From positions 1,327,501 through 1,391,500 of the forward strand of contig JACAAK010000010.1 of the NCBI GenBank assembly GCA_025093985.1: a stretch of DNA of 64,000 bases, in the 5' to 3' direction. Positions 43,829-55,827 of this stretch are shown piece after piece. The number at the start of each line of letters is the position of its first letter. The stretch's first letter is position 1. Source of the DNA: Calvatia gigantea. Taxonomy: Eukaryota > Basidiomycota > Agaricomycetes > Agaricales > Lycoperdaceae. The notes under the pieces are model-generated. The model searched no databases and was not told the origin of the DNA. It saw only the letters and a program-made list of their open reading frames with translations. The position numbers were made by a program, and so were the translations under genes.

Positions 43829-46586
43829 ATGCGTGTGCACTGGTCTTTGCCTCTGTTGGCCGCTTTGTATTGCTCCACAGGAGCGCGCGGGGGTCTTGTG
43901 GACGACTTAGTCGACGCTATTGTTAATGCCGTGGATTGTGGCTCCTGCCATACGCTTTTCGTCCCTCTTAAGGGAGTCGCGTTTCTTGGCGACTCAGCCT
44001 TTTCTGATACATTCATAGCCGTTTGCAAAGTTCTCGGTGTGGGTTGCCTTTTGTATTCAAAGTCGCAAATTAACGCAAAACAAAACAATTAGGTCGAGGA
44101 CGATGACGTTTGCGAGGGTCTCATCGGACAACAGGGTCCCATTCTTGCACACGATTTGCGCTCCATTTCTGTCTTTGACTCAACTGCCACCAAGCTGTGT
44201 GAAGCTGTATTAGGCCTGTGCCAGGCTCCCGACGTGAACCAGTTCAAGTTCCCGTTACCTGCCACTCCCGCAAACCCCAAGCAATGGAAAAGTCAAGGTC
44301 GCCAGCCATTCCAAGTTGTCCACTTTAGCGACGTTCATATCGATAGACAGTATACGGTATGTATTTCGGTTTTTTGATCGGCTGCCTACATCTAGATGAG
44401 ACGCTTCATAGCCTGGATCGGAGGTACAATGCACGAAGCCCATCTGTTGTAGGAACTTCGCAGATGAGGCCGGCCAGCCCGTCAAAGTGGCGGCAGGGCC
44501 GTTGGGAAGTCACAACTGCGATACTTCGACTGGCTTGGTCGAGAACATGCTACGCGCAATTTCCGCCCGGGACACGGCCTTTTCGATTTTCACTGGGGAT
44601 GTTATTGAGGGTGGGTATTGTGCGATGAAAGAAGGTTGTGACAAGGCACTAAAACTGGACACATTTAGGTGCAATCTGGACGGTTAGCCAGAGTGGCAAC
44701 ACAAACGAATTGAAGCAATTCAACCAAGAGATGCAAACCCTTATGGATGCTCCAGTCTTCCCTGCCATAGGTAAATCTGTTTTATTATCTTTTTGAGTGA
44801 GAGCAAGTGACATACCTAGTTCATAGGAAACCAGTTAGTTCGCTTTTTGACCAATAATACATTACCTAACACTTTGGTACACCATCAGCGAGGCAGCACC
44901 AGTGAACAGCTTCCCCCGAAACACAACTGAAGACGCTTCTTCTCAATGGGTATTCGACACACAAGCTGCCGGGTGGTCGGTCTGTATCTGTTTTTTTTCC
45001 CATCCTCCTGATTTTGATAAGGTATTGTTTGTTCAGAAATGGCTTGGCTCATCGGCAACGTCCTCGGTACAGCACATGTCCGGAAGCTATTCCGTTGTGG
45101 CTCCTGGCACAAGCCTTCGGTCTATTTACCCTCTCGTTTTTGTTCGGGGTGACTAACTTCTGTCCAGTGTGGTATCCCTCAATACCATCTACTGGTATAA
45201 GGCCAAGTACGGCTCATTCCCTATTCCGTTTACGACGTCCACCTCATTATTCCATCCTAGTTTCTGGCTTTTCGATAGCGACACGCTGCAGTAAGTGAAA
45301 TCCACCAAAGGTCTAACACGGATCATTCATACCGCTCGGGATATAGGCCAGATCCCAACGGAATTCTAGCTTTCCTTGTTCAACAACTCCAAGCAGCAGA
45401 AGACGCCGGCCAGAGGGTCATGGATTATTGCGCATATGCCGCCGAGCAGTGTTGACGCATTACATGACCAGGTACAAATTCCCGCTCGCTCTCCCTCCGG
45501 ACGCGTCTGACCCTGACATACACCAGTCGAATTACTTTGACCAGGTTGTGCAGAGGTATAAGAATACCATTGCGGGACAGTTCTACGGACACAGTCACGT
45601 TGTACGTTGACGCCCTTTCTACCAGAAACCCCGCTGATGTCCAGGTAGGATGAGTTTGCCATTTCTTATTCAGATTACACCAATCGTGTGGCTGCAAACG
45701 CGGTAAGCACGATGTGGATTGGGCCGTCGTTGACCCCCCGGAGTTGGTTCCATTTTCCTTTCGACAATAGAACAGGACTGACAACATTAATCGTAAAGGT
45801 GGAAATCCGGCGTTCAAAGTGTACGACGTGGATCCCGACACCTATGAGATCATGGATGCAAGGGCTTTCATTAGTTGAGCCATCCCCCCTCTGAGCGCTC
45901 GTTATCTTTTTTAACAAGCTTCTTCAAGGTGATTTGGCGGATCCGACATTCCAGACGGCACGTATGTCATTGCCCATTCTCTCTGATATTCCGTATTCTA
46001 ATAATGGTCAATAGCTCAATGGAAACAGTATTATTCCGCTCGGCAAGTTTATGGGCCCGCTATTCCTGGTGGCTGGCCGACTACTGCTTCACTGTCACCG
46101 ACTTTCTGGCACAAAGTCACGGAGGCGTTCGAACAGGATGACAATCTCTTTAAGAAGTTCTTAGAGTTCAAGTCCAGAGGGGTGGACGTGGAGACCTGTG
46201 CTCCGGGAGACTGCAAGGATACTGCCATTTGTGCATTGCGTGGAGGAAGGGCTGAGAATAACTGCGTTAGTATTTCTTCAAACCAATCCACCGATTTGAA
46301 ATTGACTCATAGGTTCACTGTAGCATGTCACGGATCCTGGACTTAACTTCCGGCGAAGAGGACCCACTCAGGACCCCGCGCAGAGGCCAGGACGAGCCCA
46401 AGACCATTGCGAGGGTACGCACCTCGGTATGGTGTTTTCGCAAATGCCGAAAAAAATGGTAAAGCTTGTCCATTACTATGGAGAAGAGCTGGGGCTGATC
46501 AAAACTTATCTAGGCACAATTTGATATTGAAGATATCAAGAGGAAATTGAAGGAAATGGTACCGAAGGAGGTGGCAGATAAGTGAT
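43829..46586 (+). CDS. acid-sphingomyelinase-like phosphodiesterase, secreted; one frame break
   Basis: This is a predicted secreted metallophosphoesterase cleaving sphingomyelin or related phosphodiesters. The signal peptide (LPLLAALYCSTGARG) is followed by a saposin-type domain with paired cysteines (DCGSCHTLF, AVCKVLG, CEGLIGQQ). The catalytic motifs are VVHFSDVHIDRQY, GPLGSHNCDTS, FTGDVIEGAIW, FPAIGNHEAAPVNSF, WIIAHMPPSS and QFYGHSH, ending with AENNC. At least ten short introns fit, several interrupting motif codons. One extra base at 45411-45418 (AGAGGG) shifts the frame between AEDAGQ and SWIIAHMPP. Beyond 46265 either the frame runs to a TAA at about 46346, or an intron (46265-46312) joins it to exons ending at about 46586 (DIEDIKRKLKEMVPKEVADK), which could instead be a separate small gene. 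Confidence 0.82.
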
Positions 46587-47201
46587 CTTTCGAAAAGCGG
46601 TGAGATGAAATTAGTGGTACAGGACGCAGACACAAATCGACACTTATGTACAAGATAAGTAGGAGCAAGTATAAATGGAAAAGCTGTTCAATTTGAAGTT
46701 TCGTTGGGAGTTGCTGCGGTTCCTGAGTACAGTATCCGAATAGCCTGAATACGACCTCCTTGTGAACCTATGACCCGAGCGTGTGGCCAAATTTTTTCCT
46801 GCTTGATGACCACAGCAAGACGAATCTGGAATCCGGGTAAAGCATGCTGCCGTGTTCCACAGTCGGCAGAGCGTTCGAGTGGTACTTGTTTGAGATAGGA
46901 GAAAGAGGCCGGTAATGGCCGACAATAGCCGATAATCCAGTGACGGGAATTCTTTTTTCAAGATCGAGGGCAAGAAATATGGCATAGTATGAAGAGCAAG
47001 AGGTTAGGAGTCTTTCAGACTAGAAAAACCTTACCGTTGAAGCGGCTCTCGTTTCGTATCTTTCGTTCGGTTTGTGCTGGAAAATGCGTCCCGTGATCAC
47101 GTGCTTGAATATCGGAACGGTTGTCGTGCAGCTAAGGACCAGCACAACTGCCAAAGTGACTCCGGAATCCACGACACCATCTTATTCCACTTCTTAGCTA
47201 A
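46587..47201. other. intergenic with one weak minus-strand frame
   Basis: The minus strand at about 46690-46975 has an open stretch with protein-like character (LAVVIKQEKIWPHARVIGSQ). It has no recognisable family or start. No other feature is seen. Confidence 0.3.
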
Positions 47202-47840
47202 ATGGCGTCCTCCACAACCGCGTCACAAGAGGAACTCAAGGCCAACCGAGTTCCAATCCAATGGCGCGATGGTTGTTCAGCGTGAGTGCAACACTTTGTT
47301 CGGGAATGTGCGGTGCTCATGTTTGTATAAAAATTATTGGGAATTGGTCGGCATTGACTTGGACTGGGTGTTGTGCGTATGGATGTTGCATTTCTGGGAT
47401 TTATTGGCCTTCCTTGAATACGCGACTTTGGGTGTTGGGTGACTATCGCTTTGGCGAACGCCGTTCTCTGGACAAATGGACGACCCTACAACCCGGTGTT
47501 TTTTCTTTCTTGGTCCGAAACCTCTCCGCTTTTACGCTGCAATTCGGAACGGTTAAACCAGGCTGCTGATCCCACTGAACGTCTGCCGGAAAAAGAACTA
47601 CTACCTTCCTTGGGAATGTGAGCATGAGCGCCACGAGTACGAGAGGTACGTTGTCCAACAGTCTTAGGAGGTCAGTTTCTTATCCTTGTGTATCATCATC
47701 TCAGATGCCAATACGAAGAGTGCGTCCAAGTCTGGAATTCTTGTTAAATCTTCCTGTTAATCCAACTTTTTCCTATGAATAGCTATGTTCGCCGGATGAA
47801 AGCGTTGTCAAAGAAGAAGGTGGAGGCTGCTGACGAGTAG
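47202..47840 (+). CDS. NDUFB7: mitochondrial complex I subunit NDUFB7 (NB8M/B18)
   Basis: Four exons (47202-47281, 47562-47645, 47705-47719, 47783-47840) give a protein of about 78 residues. It starts ASSTTASQEELKANRVPIQWRDGC and continues LLIPLNVCRKKNYYLPWEC, EHERHEYERCQYED, YVRRMKALSKKKVEA and stops. The paired-cysteine CHCH layout (cysteines before and after the YYLPWE segment, then C-x9-C) identifies this accessory subunit of NADH:ubiquinone oxidoreductase. It lies on the intermembrane-space side and is imported through the Mia40 pathway. All junctions keep phase. The third exon has only 15 nt and the first intron is long (280 bp) for this genome. The gene looks intact. Confidence 0.9.
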
Positions 47841-48202
47841 CCATAGAAGCGCAGAAGTTTGGACGAGGGTAGGAAGGGAGGAAAGTATGTGGGATGTTGA
47901 TAAGCCATAATAATAATAGACCTCTGGTTCACTCCTGCACATTGTGCGCGACTAGCTGCATAGTGCTGTCACTAGGTCGCAAATCATTGTAACGTTGGGT
48001 TTGGGTTTTACGGTTCTAGGCTTCGAAGAAAAAGTGAGGTTTGTCATCCGGTTGAGGTGTAGTATCTTTGAGTTGTTATCCATGTGTTTGAGCTTCTGAA
48101 CGGCGTTCATGCAATAAATAATCATGGTGTGACGAAAAAAGCACGGAGATACAACAAGAAAAGAGGGGACAAAGAATGCCAGTGGGAGATAAGATTACTG
48201 AG
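47841..48202. other. intergenic, 3' flanks of convergent genes
   Basis: Nothing coding is recognised. It separates the convergent NDUFB7 gene and the minus-strand hypothetical gene. Confidence 0.45.
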
Positions 48203-48978
48203 CTAGAAGCCATTGATGAAGCATCTCCTACAATCTATAAACTCGCAATAGACCAACTCGACCCAGTTTTCACTAAGATCTTGATGCAAGGTCACCCGTA
48301 GGTCTTTATCGAGACCTAGCTCCTCCATTCTCCTTTTTGCGAAGACGTATGCTGGGTCGTTGTACTCTGGCCGTCCGCAAATGACAATTTGGTATTCTTT
48401 TATATGTTGTGGCTTCGGGACGCCGGCGGCTTGGGTCACTGCCCATAGAGGAGCCATGCTGGTGGCCTCACAAAGCTCTCTAACCCTCTCCATAGTTGGA
48501 TACATGACGAGGTTTTCAATTTCCTCGCCACTGAGGTAGGTGTGGACACTGGTAAAATACGTGACAGGGGGATGCGTTAATAGTCTGTTTGGATTGAGGG
48601 GGCCGTGCGTTGGACCTAAGGTGACTTTGTTAAGTCGGGCAGGAAGTATTGGTTGAAACCGTGACCAGAGGCGCTGGTCGAGAAAGAGAATGGTCAGGGA
48701 TTGGAGCTCGGCGCAAAGAACAAAAAGACGTTGGAGACTTGGAATGGGCCATTGGTTAGGGTCATACAAGAGGTCACCGCGCCCATCAGGTGTCCTCCCA
48801 ACATAGAGGTTTCGGACGAGGAGTAGGCGATTACGGAGATGGTCATCTGGGACATCGTGTTGACCGACGAAGTGGATGATATTTTGACCGGATGTGAAGC
48901 ACACAGAATGGTATATGATTGGGAGGACCCAGGCATAAACCATAGAACTGACGAGGCACATTTTTGGGGCGACAGACG
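48203..48978 (-). CDS. hypothetical protein, Agaricomycete-type
   Basis: An open frame of about 255 codons. It begins with helical SVAPKMCLVSSMVYAWVLPI and continues through leucine-rich stretches (LQRLFVLCAELQSLTILFLDQ). It ends with YQIVICGRPEY, KRRMEELGLDKDLRVTLHQ and a cysteine-containing tail at 48203. The N-terminal segment resembles the post-F-box region of many mushroom proteins (a short helix pair followed by LRR-like strands), but I cannot see an F-box and the first exon is not resolved. No catalytic motif is visible. It is convergent with NDUFB7. Confidence 0.6.
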
Positions 48979-49541
48979 TATCATGGCAGGCGAATACAAT
49001 AACTGTTAAAGCTCAGCAGAAACCTCTTGAATTATACTGTTAACAGCGCACTCTGGAAGGCTGTGAGTATGTTGTCAAAAGATAGATTCGATGGACGCTT
49101 GCCTTTCGAATCAGTTCCAGAGGGAGAGGACTCATGGTGAAATCTGTTTCCTGTTTCGGGTGCTTTGCCGGAGAAGGACAACCCTCGTTCTTCCCCTCGC
49201 TCTGGAAGAGTAATTTGGGGAGCGGTCTTGATCTGCGTCGCTTGGGAGTGAAAGCTATTCATCTGGGATGCGAGGACGTTCCAACGACTTGCATGATGGT
49301 TCTAGCGATGACCTGAGTGAGGAGTATACTTTAAGACACTTGTGTCCTGACTGGGGCGGGTTGCCTGAATGGGTCACCCGTTCCCATCACGTCACCCTGT
49401 TCCGCTGCTACATTCTCTGCAACTGGCACGCCTTAGGATCTCTCTCCAGTTCTTTGCTTTTCACATTCATATACCCCAGCATCACCCAATAATTATCTAT
49501 CCTGCTGTTTTCCTGCATTGAGTCGTGTTAATTCTCCTATC
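48979..49541. other. intergenic, shared upstream region
   Basis: This lies between the divergent hypothetical gene (minus) and ATG11 (plus), so both promoters probably lie here. A missing first exon of the minus-strand gene could also be here; none is convincing. Confidence 0.4.
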
Positions 49542-52500
49542 ATGCTGCGCATTTGTCGTGCGGAGGATGGTCATTTGTTTCAGGTCCGTGACGACCTCAT
49601 TAGCAGCTATGTGCTGACTGACTGTCTGCTCAGACTAATGCTACCTTGAGAGATATCGAGAGGTGAGCTCCTATTACTTTCTATAATCGCCGTTCGCCAA
49701 TGCGTTTATGTCCAGAGCCGGAAGTTTGGAATTGTTCATCAACCAGGAGTCTGGGCTTGACCAGGATGCCGTCCTAGCGTATCTTTCGGATGGTCGGCGA
49801 CTAACAAACTCTAACGTTCGGGACCTTGCTGGTGCGGCGGATCAAGTAGGTTTCACTTCCTGAGTCGTTCAGCATCTCTTAATTTCGCAGACTATATATG
49901 TGTTCAACAAGGCGTTTCTTGATTATGAGTTGGATGACGTTTTGAAGGGACTCCAGGTACAAGCCACGTTACAACCTGCTGTGGAAGGTCAGTTCATTCA
50001 CTTTAGAGTCATATACCAACGTTAATCATGGGTGTATGCGGGTCATGAATAGAGAGTATCCCCGCGACGCCTCCTTTCCGACCTTCACAACTTGCCGCAT
50101 CATATCTTCGGATAGCACGCCTCCACCACGAACAAGTGAACCAAATGTTGATATCGTTACACTATCAACACGAGGCCCTACGAATAGCAGCCAGCAGCCT
50201 TGATCTCCATGTTCTTGCCATATTCGACACTTTCGATTCGATTTCTACCAATGCCAGACACGAGCTCGCGAAACAGGCTTCTCTTTTGGAAGGTCTCAAT
50301 GCGGATCTTGAATTGGTCGGGCGAGTAAGGATACACATCGAATTCATGTCGAATTCTGTTAGAAGGGCCATCGACGCGGGCGAACGGCCGAGAACACTCG
50401 GTGATTATGTCTCCGGTGAAAAGATGCGCGTTGTGGCGGGTGGATGTATGCGGGTGCACGGTGGGTATCATCTACTATCTTCCCTCGGACCATATTGCTT
50501 GACCGTTGAATAGAAGACTTGAAGGCCCGTTTTGAGCTTACTGAGAGGGTCGTCCTCAAACTCAAAGAAGGCACTGACACTGTCCGGTCATCTGTTAACA
50601 ATACACGGTAAAGGCTTTCTGTCTTTGAGTATCGCCTCGTATTGATAGTTGTCAGGTTTCTGGATGATGCAGAATCGTGTTTCCGACGGTCCCAGGCGTT
50701 GGTGGAGCAGATCACCGATCATGCTGCGGCCCTTGAAGGTATGCGAAGGTTAAATGTCCCCTATCTTGCACCTAACCTTGACAGGCCCTACGAGTGGTAC
50801 AGATAATCTACTTCATGGTGAGGATAAAGTTCTCGGTATCAAAGCCAATGCTGAATCACGCAGAGCTCCGAAAATTAGATCACGATCATCGAAATGAGCT
50901 CCATTTCATTGCAGAAGCCAAAGTAATGTTGTATCGTTCCCTCCAGGGCGTTCGCTAATCGTGAAATTACAGAACGAATACACAGAACAATGCATAGTAG
51001 CCATCCGACATATCAGCCTTCTCAACAATGATGTAGTTCAGATTCCCCCTGCCCTTTCCGCACTTCAAGCTAGCTTCCGCGGAAAAAACAGCTTCTCTCA
51101 TATCCAACGCCTGCATAATATGTTATACGCCTACGGTGCTACCGTAATTGAGATTGTTCGTCGGAAAGAGTTCAGTAAGTAACATTGTGTTTGGGTCGTT
51201 AATTCAACTAACTTACTGCTGACAGGTCGATTCTTCTTTCAACGGGCGCAAACAATCTTAGAAGTTATGGCCAAGCTTTCGTAAGATCTATCAGAGTTCT
51301 ATACTATGACGTACACCTAATAATCTTGTCCTAAGGGCGGGTGAGCGTAAAAGGCGTCAGGTCTACCGTAGCGAAGTACACGGACAGCTCCCTTTTGATA
51401 CCCGCGGAATGGATGACCCCGTGCCCATGATAGACTTTTCACCATCTGGAAGCACAGACACAGCATACTCCCTGGAGCGGACGGATGTAGATGGTAAATT
51501 TTTTTCCCCGACCAGTCTTCAGTGTATCATGGTGTGACTGATAGCCACTTTAGCATTGATGCACATACTTGATGATCTGGAACAATATGCAAAATTATCT
51601 AATGATGATATTGCTTTGCGGGCGGTCACGGAATGCCGGACGTCTCTTCAAAAGCTGATTTTGAAGATGGACAACTTGGAGATAGGTTTTGATAGGATCG
51701 CAGAACGCTCGCGTAAGTTCATGTTTCTCAATCTCAGTTGTTAATAATAACTAACGTTCTGATTCTACCTGTCAGTCTTGTCAGCATCGCGGCTGTCATC
51801 TTCGCGGCGACGATGTAAGTTCTTCTATCACCCATGTTGCATCAACTTATTTTTAATCTGTGGTCACGATTCACAGCGGTTGAAGCGGAGGAACAGGCCC
51901 ACCAGGAGCTTGCCGAACAGCTACGCGTGGCTCAGGAGGAAAAATTACAGCAGGAAGCTATTTTCCAAGAGGAGAGAATATCACTGCAATCTGAGATCCA
52001 GCGTCTCAAAAGGAGCATGGAAGAAGCTGGTTCATCTGTCTCTAGGGAACAGGAGCGCAGGAGTCGGCTGGAACGTGAGCTGCACCAAGCTTCGGTCACA
52101 GCTGGAAGGTGACGCGACGGCACGACGAATACTGGAGGAGCGCAACACTGATCTTACAGCTGATATCGAGAGTCAGCAAATTGCTCTTGAGCAGGGCCTT
52201 GGCGGATGCAACATACCAGTCACGAGAAGCCGAACATCCTGCGGCAGGAGCTCGCTCGGGCCAAAGCCGAGTTCGAAGAAGTGAAGACGCTAGAAGCCAA
52301 GAATGGCTCGAAAGTCGTGGCCCTCCTTGAGGAACAAGCTAACAACTTGCGTAAATTGGAAGGCGCTCGTGCCCGTGGAGAAGATCTACAAGCGCAGATT
52401 CGGGCCGCTCGTGCAGAAAGTGATGAGGTGCATCAGGCTCTTAAGGAAGCCAGTGCAGAGAAGGACCGCCTCTTAAGGGCACAAGCTTCGGAACACGATC

Positions 52501-54565
52501 GCATCATCCGAGATCACAGAGCAGAAGCTGACGGAGATCGCGCCGTACTCGAACGCCAGTTCTTCGAGCTTAAAGCGGTGGTTGAGAGCAAGGATAGAGC
52601 AATTAAGGACTTGAAGGTGGAGGTGGATGTAGCCAATGCAGATGCAGTTGGTTTGCGCGAGGAGTTGCAACGCGTTCGAACATGAACTCGGGGAAGCGAG
52701 ACACATGGAACGGATGCTCAGAGAGGACCTGCGCGCGGGACAAGTATCACAATCAGATTATGAACAGCGACTCGAGGATAGCGGTCGGCTACTGGCTCAG
52801 ATCTTGGATGTCGCCATCACGTTCCGTGCCTCCCATGTGAAGGCTATGGGTTCGGCTCAAACGATGACGTCCCATACCAATTCAGCGAGACACGCTCCCT
52901 CGACAAATGCGCTCAACATGGCAGAATCAGCCGTTTCGGCGGGAATGCGGCATAGTATCATTGGGCACGGACACAATGAAGAGGCAGAGCCAATTGATCC
53001 TTCGGATCCTGCCACTGCCTTGGAGATTCTGCGCGAGTTCGACCACGACCATTTCCTCGAGGTAATATCAAAAACGGGGTCGACGATACGCAAGTGGCAG
53101 AAACAATGCAAAGAATACCGGGAACGTGCCAAGGGCAAGATCTCATTTAGGAATTTTGCAAAAGGAGATTTGGCGCTCTTCTTACCCACAAGGAACTCCG
53201 TGTCGAAGCCTTGGGCTGCTTTTAATGGTAAGTTGGAAACTCTGGGCCGGCGCATACCTACCTATAGGCGGGGGCTAACCTCCGATATTGTTCCGTCGTT
53301 TCACATTCAGTTTCGTTCCCGCACTACTTCCTTAAAGCAACAGGACATTTGGCTGAACAGTTGAAGACAAGGGAATGGATCGTGGCCAGAATTACCTCAA
53401 TAACGGAGCGTATCGTCGACTATCAGGTGAGCCAACCGTGTTTTGCCCAACCCCACATGTTTGACTGGATGTTTGGATCACAACCCAGGATCCCACAAGC
53501 AATCCATATGGCCTGGGTGATGGTGTCAAGTACTACATGCTCGAAGTGGAAGATTGGACCCAGCCCAGCCAGAACAAGAGACGTGTTTCCTCCAGGAAGG
53601 TCTCCATTGACAAAACAACTAAGGATGGCAATCCGGCCATCACACCCACAAATAGTCCACCAGCACTCCCTCCCGTAATAGCGTCCGGACCGCCTGAAAC
53701 CGAAGTGGAAGAGACCTTCCGCGTCACTCATCCTCCTAATTCGCAGTTCTTCCCAGTGCGCGCGCGGTCGAATTCTTCACCAGGTGCACGACCATCTTCC
53801 TTATCCCGACTCCTTGCGCAGGCTACAGAGAATCAGGTTGATTCACTCCCATCACAATTTGATGGTCACCAACGCGAAATCATACAGCATGAAATCCCAC
53901 ACGAGACATCGTCTTCGCCGAGGGATACACCGTCACCTCCACAAATCCCACATCCACCCTTGCAAGCTTCTCCACTCCAATCACGACCGTCACTCCCACC
54001 CATCATCTCGTCGGTACCCCAAAATATTTCCAGTCAGTCATCACCGTTACGACCTGTGTCGCGAGCTTCACGTATGTCCACCACATCCAAATTTTCAGGC
54101 AGGATACCGACGCTCGGTTCTTCGCCCGGAGCAGTGAAGGCACCGCCTACCACTGCTTTAGCAGACCAGACACTTCTATCATCGTCACCATCCAACGATG
54201 GGAACCCGTTCGGCTCGCCAGTCACACCCTCTCCAGAAGGTTCCGTGTCGGACGGCATGAACAACTTATTGAATCGAAACAGACGGCGGACGACGTCGTA
54301 TCATGTCCCACGATCGTCACCTCTTGCAGGGAGCAGCTCATCGCAGAGCACAACTCAGCCAGCAAGGCCAGTTCTAACTGCGGCCAACACGTTAGCAAGC
54401 CTGGCAAGTGGCTGGGGAGTGTTCGGAAGGCGAAAGAAGGTAGACATAGGTTCTCTTGCCCCGACTGTCGAATCTCCACCGCCGGAGGAAGCCACAAGAG
54501 ACGTGGGTTCGTCTGACCATGTCAGAAGCGCGTCCTCAGCTCGCGACTTGCTTAAGCGAATGTAA
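49542..54565 (+). CDS. ATG11: autophagy scaffold protein Atg11, frame breaks in the coiled coil
   Basis: This is the selective-autophagy scaffold that links cargo receptors to the Atg1 kinase complex. The N-terminal ubiquitin-like part reads MLRICRAEDGHLFQ, TNATLRDIER, ESGLDQDAVLAYLSDGRR and IYVFNKAFLDYELDDVL. The conserved helical region follows (SYLRIARLHHEQVNQML, SLDLHVLAIFDTFDSIS, GDYVSGEKMR). A coiled coil of several hundred residues comes next, then the C-terminal domain (FRNFAKGDLALFLPTRN, KPWAAFN, HYFLKATGHLAEQL) and a Ser/Pro-rich tail ending at 54565. About 17 introns fit. The coiled coil has four frame changes, at about 52090, 52198, 52232 and 52672, each explainable as one extra base, while flanking residues stay perfectly conserved. 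This pattern favours sequencing error over true decay, but a recent pseudogene is possible. Confidence 0.85.
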
Positions 54566-55740
54566 TCATTTTATGTTTCCTTCAATATTTCCTGTGGGAA
54601 GCCAACTTTGAAATGCTATGATCTGTCACCCTTCCAAATGATGTGCGTGTGCATGCGTTATCACACCCTTTTTCTTATTCGACGCAAAAGTTTGCTACAC
54701 GTACACGTGTCAAGGGTACAGGCACAATCGAAAGAAAAACATCTTTGTATCTAAATAGGGGTATCGATTGGATAGTGAAAGACGATTGCCCGATATGTGG
54801 CCATGAATAGGACCCGAAATGCAAGGACCAACTATATCTGCGATAGATACTGCCAACTCAACTCACCGAGAATTCCTCACGGCGCTTTCCCAAGTTCGTC
54901 TGAGCGGACATGAAGCCTGGAAGCGGTGATGGCCATGTAATTATCCCCAGAAGCATAAATGTACGAGTTGATTGCGCAACGATAGGCAAAGGGATCAAAC
55001 TCTTGGAGGCCGTCAGAGATAGATCTTGGTCTCGGCTTTGGATAAAGGAGCCTAACTGAATTCCCTCGGCGAAACCTGGACATTCCGCAATCAAGTGGCG
55101 CTAAGCGGATGATGGGTTCACAAAATGGGCGAAAGTCGTATCGAGAGGAAGCTGAATGGCAATATGATCAGAGCGGATTTTTGTCGGGGTCAGTTTCCGT
55201 TTCAGGATGGACAGGGCTACCCTTTGAGATGCAAATGGTCAATTTCTCATAACTCCACAATCCCAATATGGGTTTTGCTGCAAGGGTCTATGAATCAAGG
55301 GACGAAGCCTTCCCAGACTTAATCTTTGAAACAGTAGGGAGAAACTTCGATGAAATGTCCCCAGAGACACGCAAGAATGAGTGAAGTAAATGTTGATTCA
55401 GTAGAGTTAAGATAAGCGGAAGGGAGTGGGGGAGCTTTCCGAGGAGAAATTGGGTTAAACAAACGATTTCTATGTCAAAACCACAGGCGAGTGCCAAGAT
55501 CCTGCACCGATCTAGTTTGTTGGCCGTGAGAACCGGATCCAATTGGAGGGAGGGGGGAGGAGCGGTCGTGGGTGCAAGGGTCGTGACTATTCGCGTTCGG
55601 TCTGGACACAGGAAATGTCAGGGAGTGTCACAGCTGAAGACCGGCCAACTTGGCAATCACGGACGGCGTACCTCTGGAAAAACTCCTCGTCTATGGTCAT
55701 CTGAGCCGGTTCTCCATATCGTCACAAATTTCATGTTCCA
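54566..55740. other. intergenic, no gene seen
   Basis: It holds the 3' flank of ATG11 and the promoter region of the sugar transporter. No coding segment is supported on either strand. Confidence 0.45.
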
Positions 55741-55745
55741 AGCCC

Positions 55746-55753
55746 ATATAAAA
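55746..55753 (+). promoter_or_regulatory. TATA box of the sugar transporter gene
   Basis: ATATAAAA lies about 75 bp upstream of the ATG at 55828 and is followed by a pyrimidine-rich, cytosine-heavy stretch (CTCTCTCAACTCC) typical of the region just before highly used fungal start codons. Confidence 0.6.
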
Positions 55754-55827
55754 CCCTGCCGTGCTTCTCCAGATCTCCATCCGCTTCCTCTCTCTCAACT
55801 CCTTTGATTCACAGACGAGTTTAAATC

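Noticed and set aside
52080..52110. A 27-bp intron (GTGAGC...CAG) that would restore the ATG11 frame
   Set aside because: It is far shorter than any other intron in the window (about 45-65 bp), and dropping one base gives a better continuous coiled coil.
1..54565. Programmed +1 translational frameshifting as a genome-wide feature
   Set aside because: The breaks share no common slip codon or stop-codon context, and several intact genes lack any; assembly error or decay is simpler.
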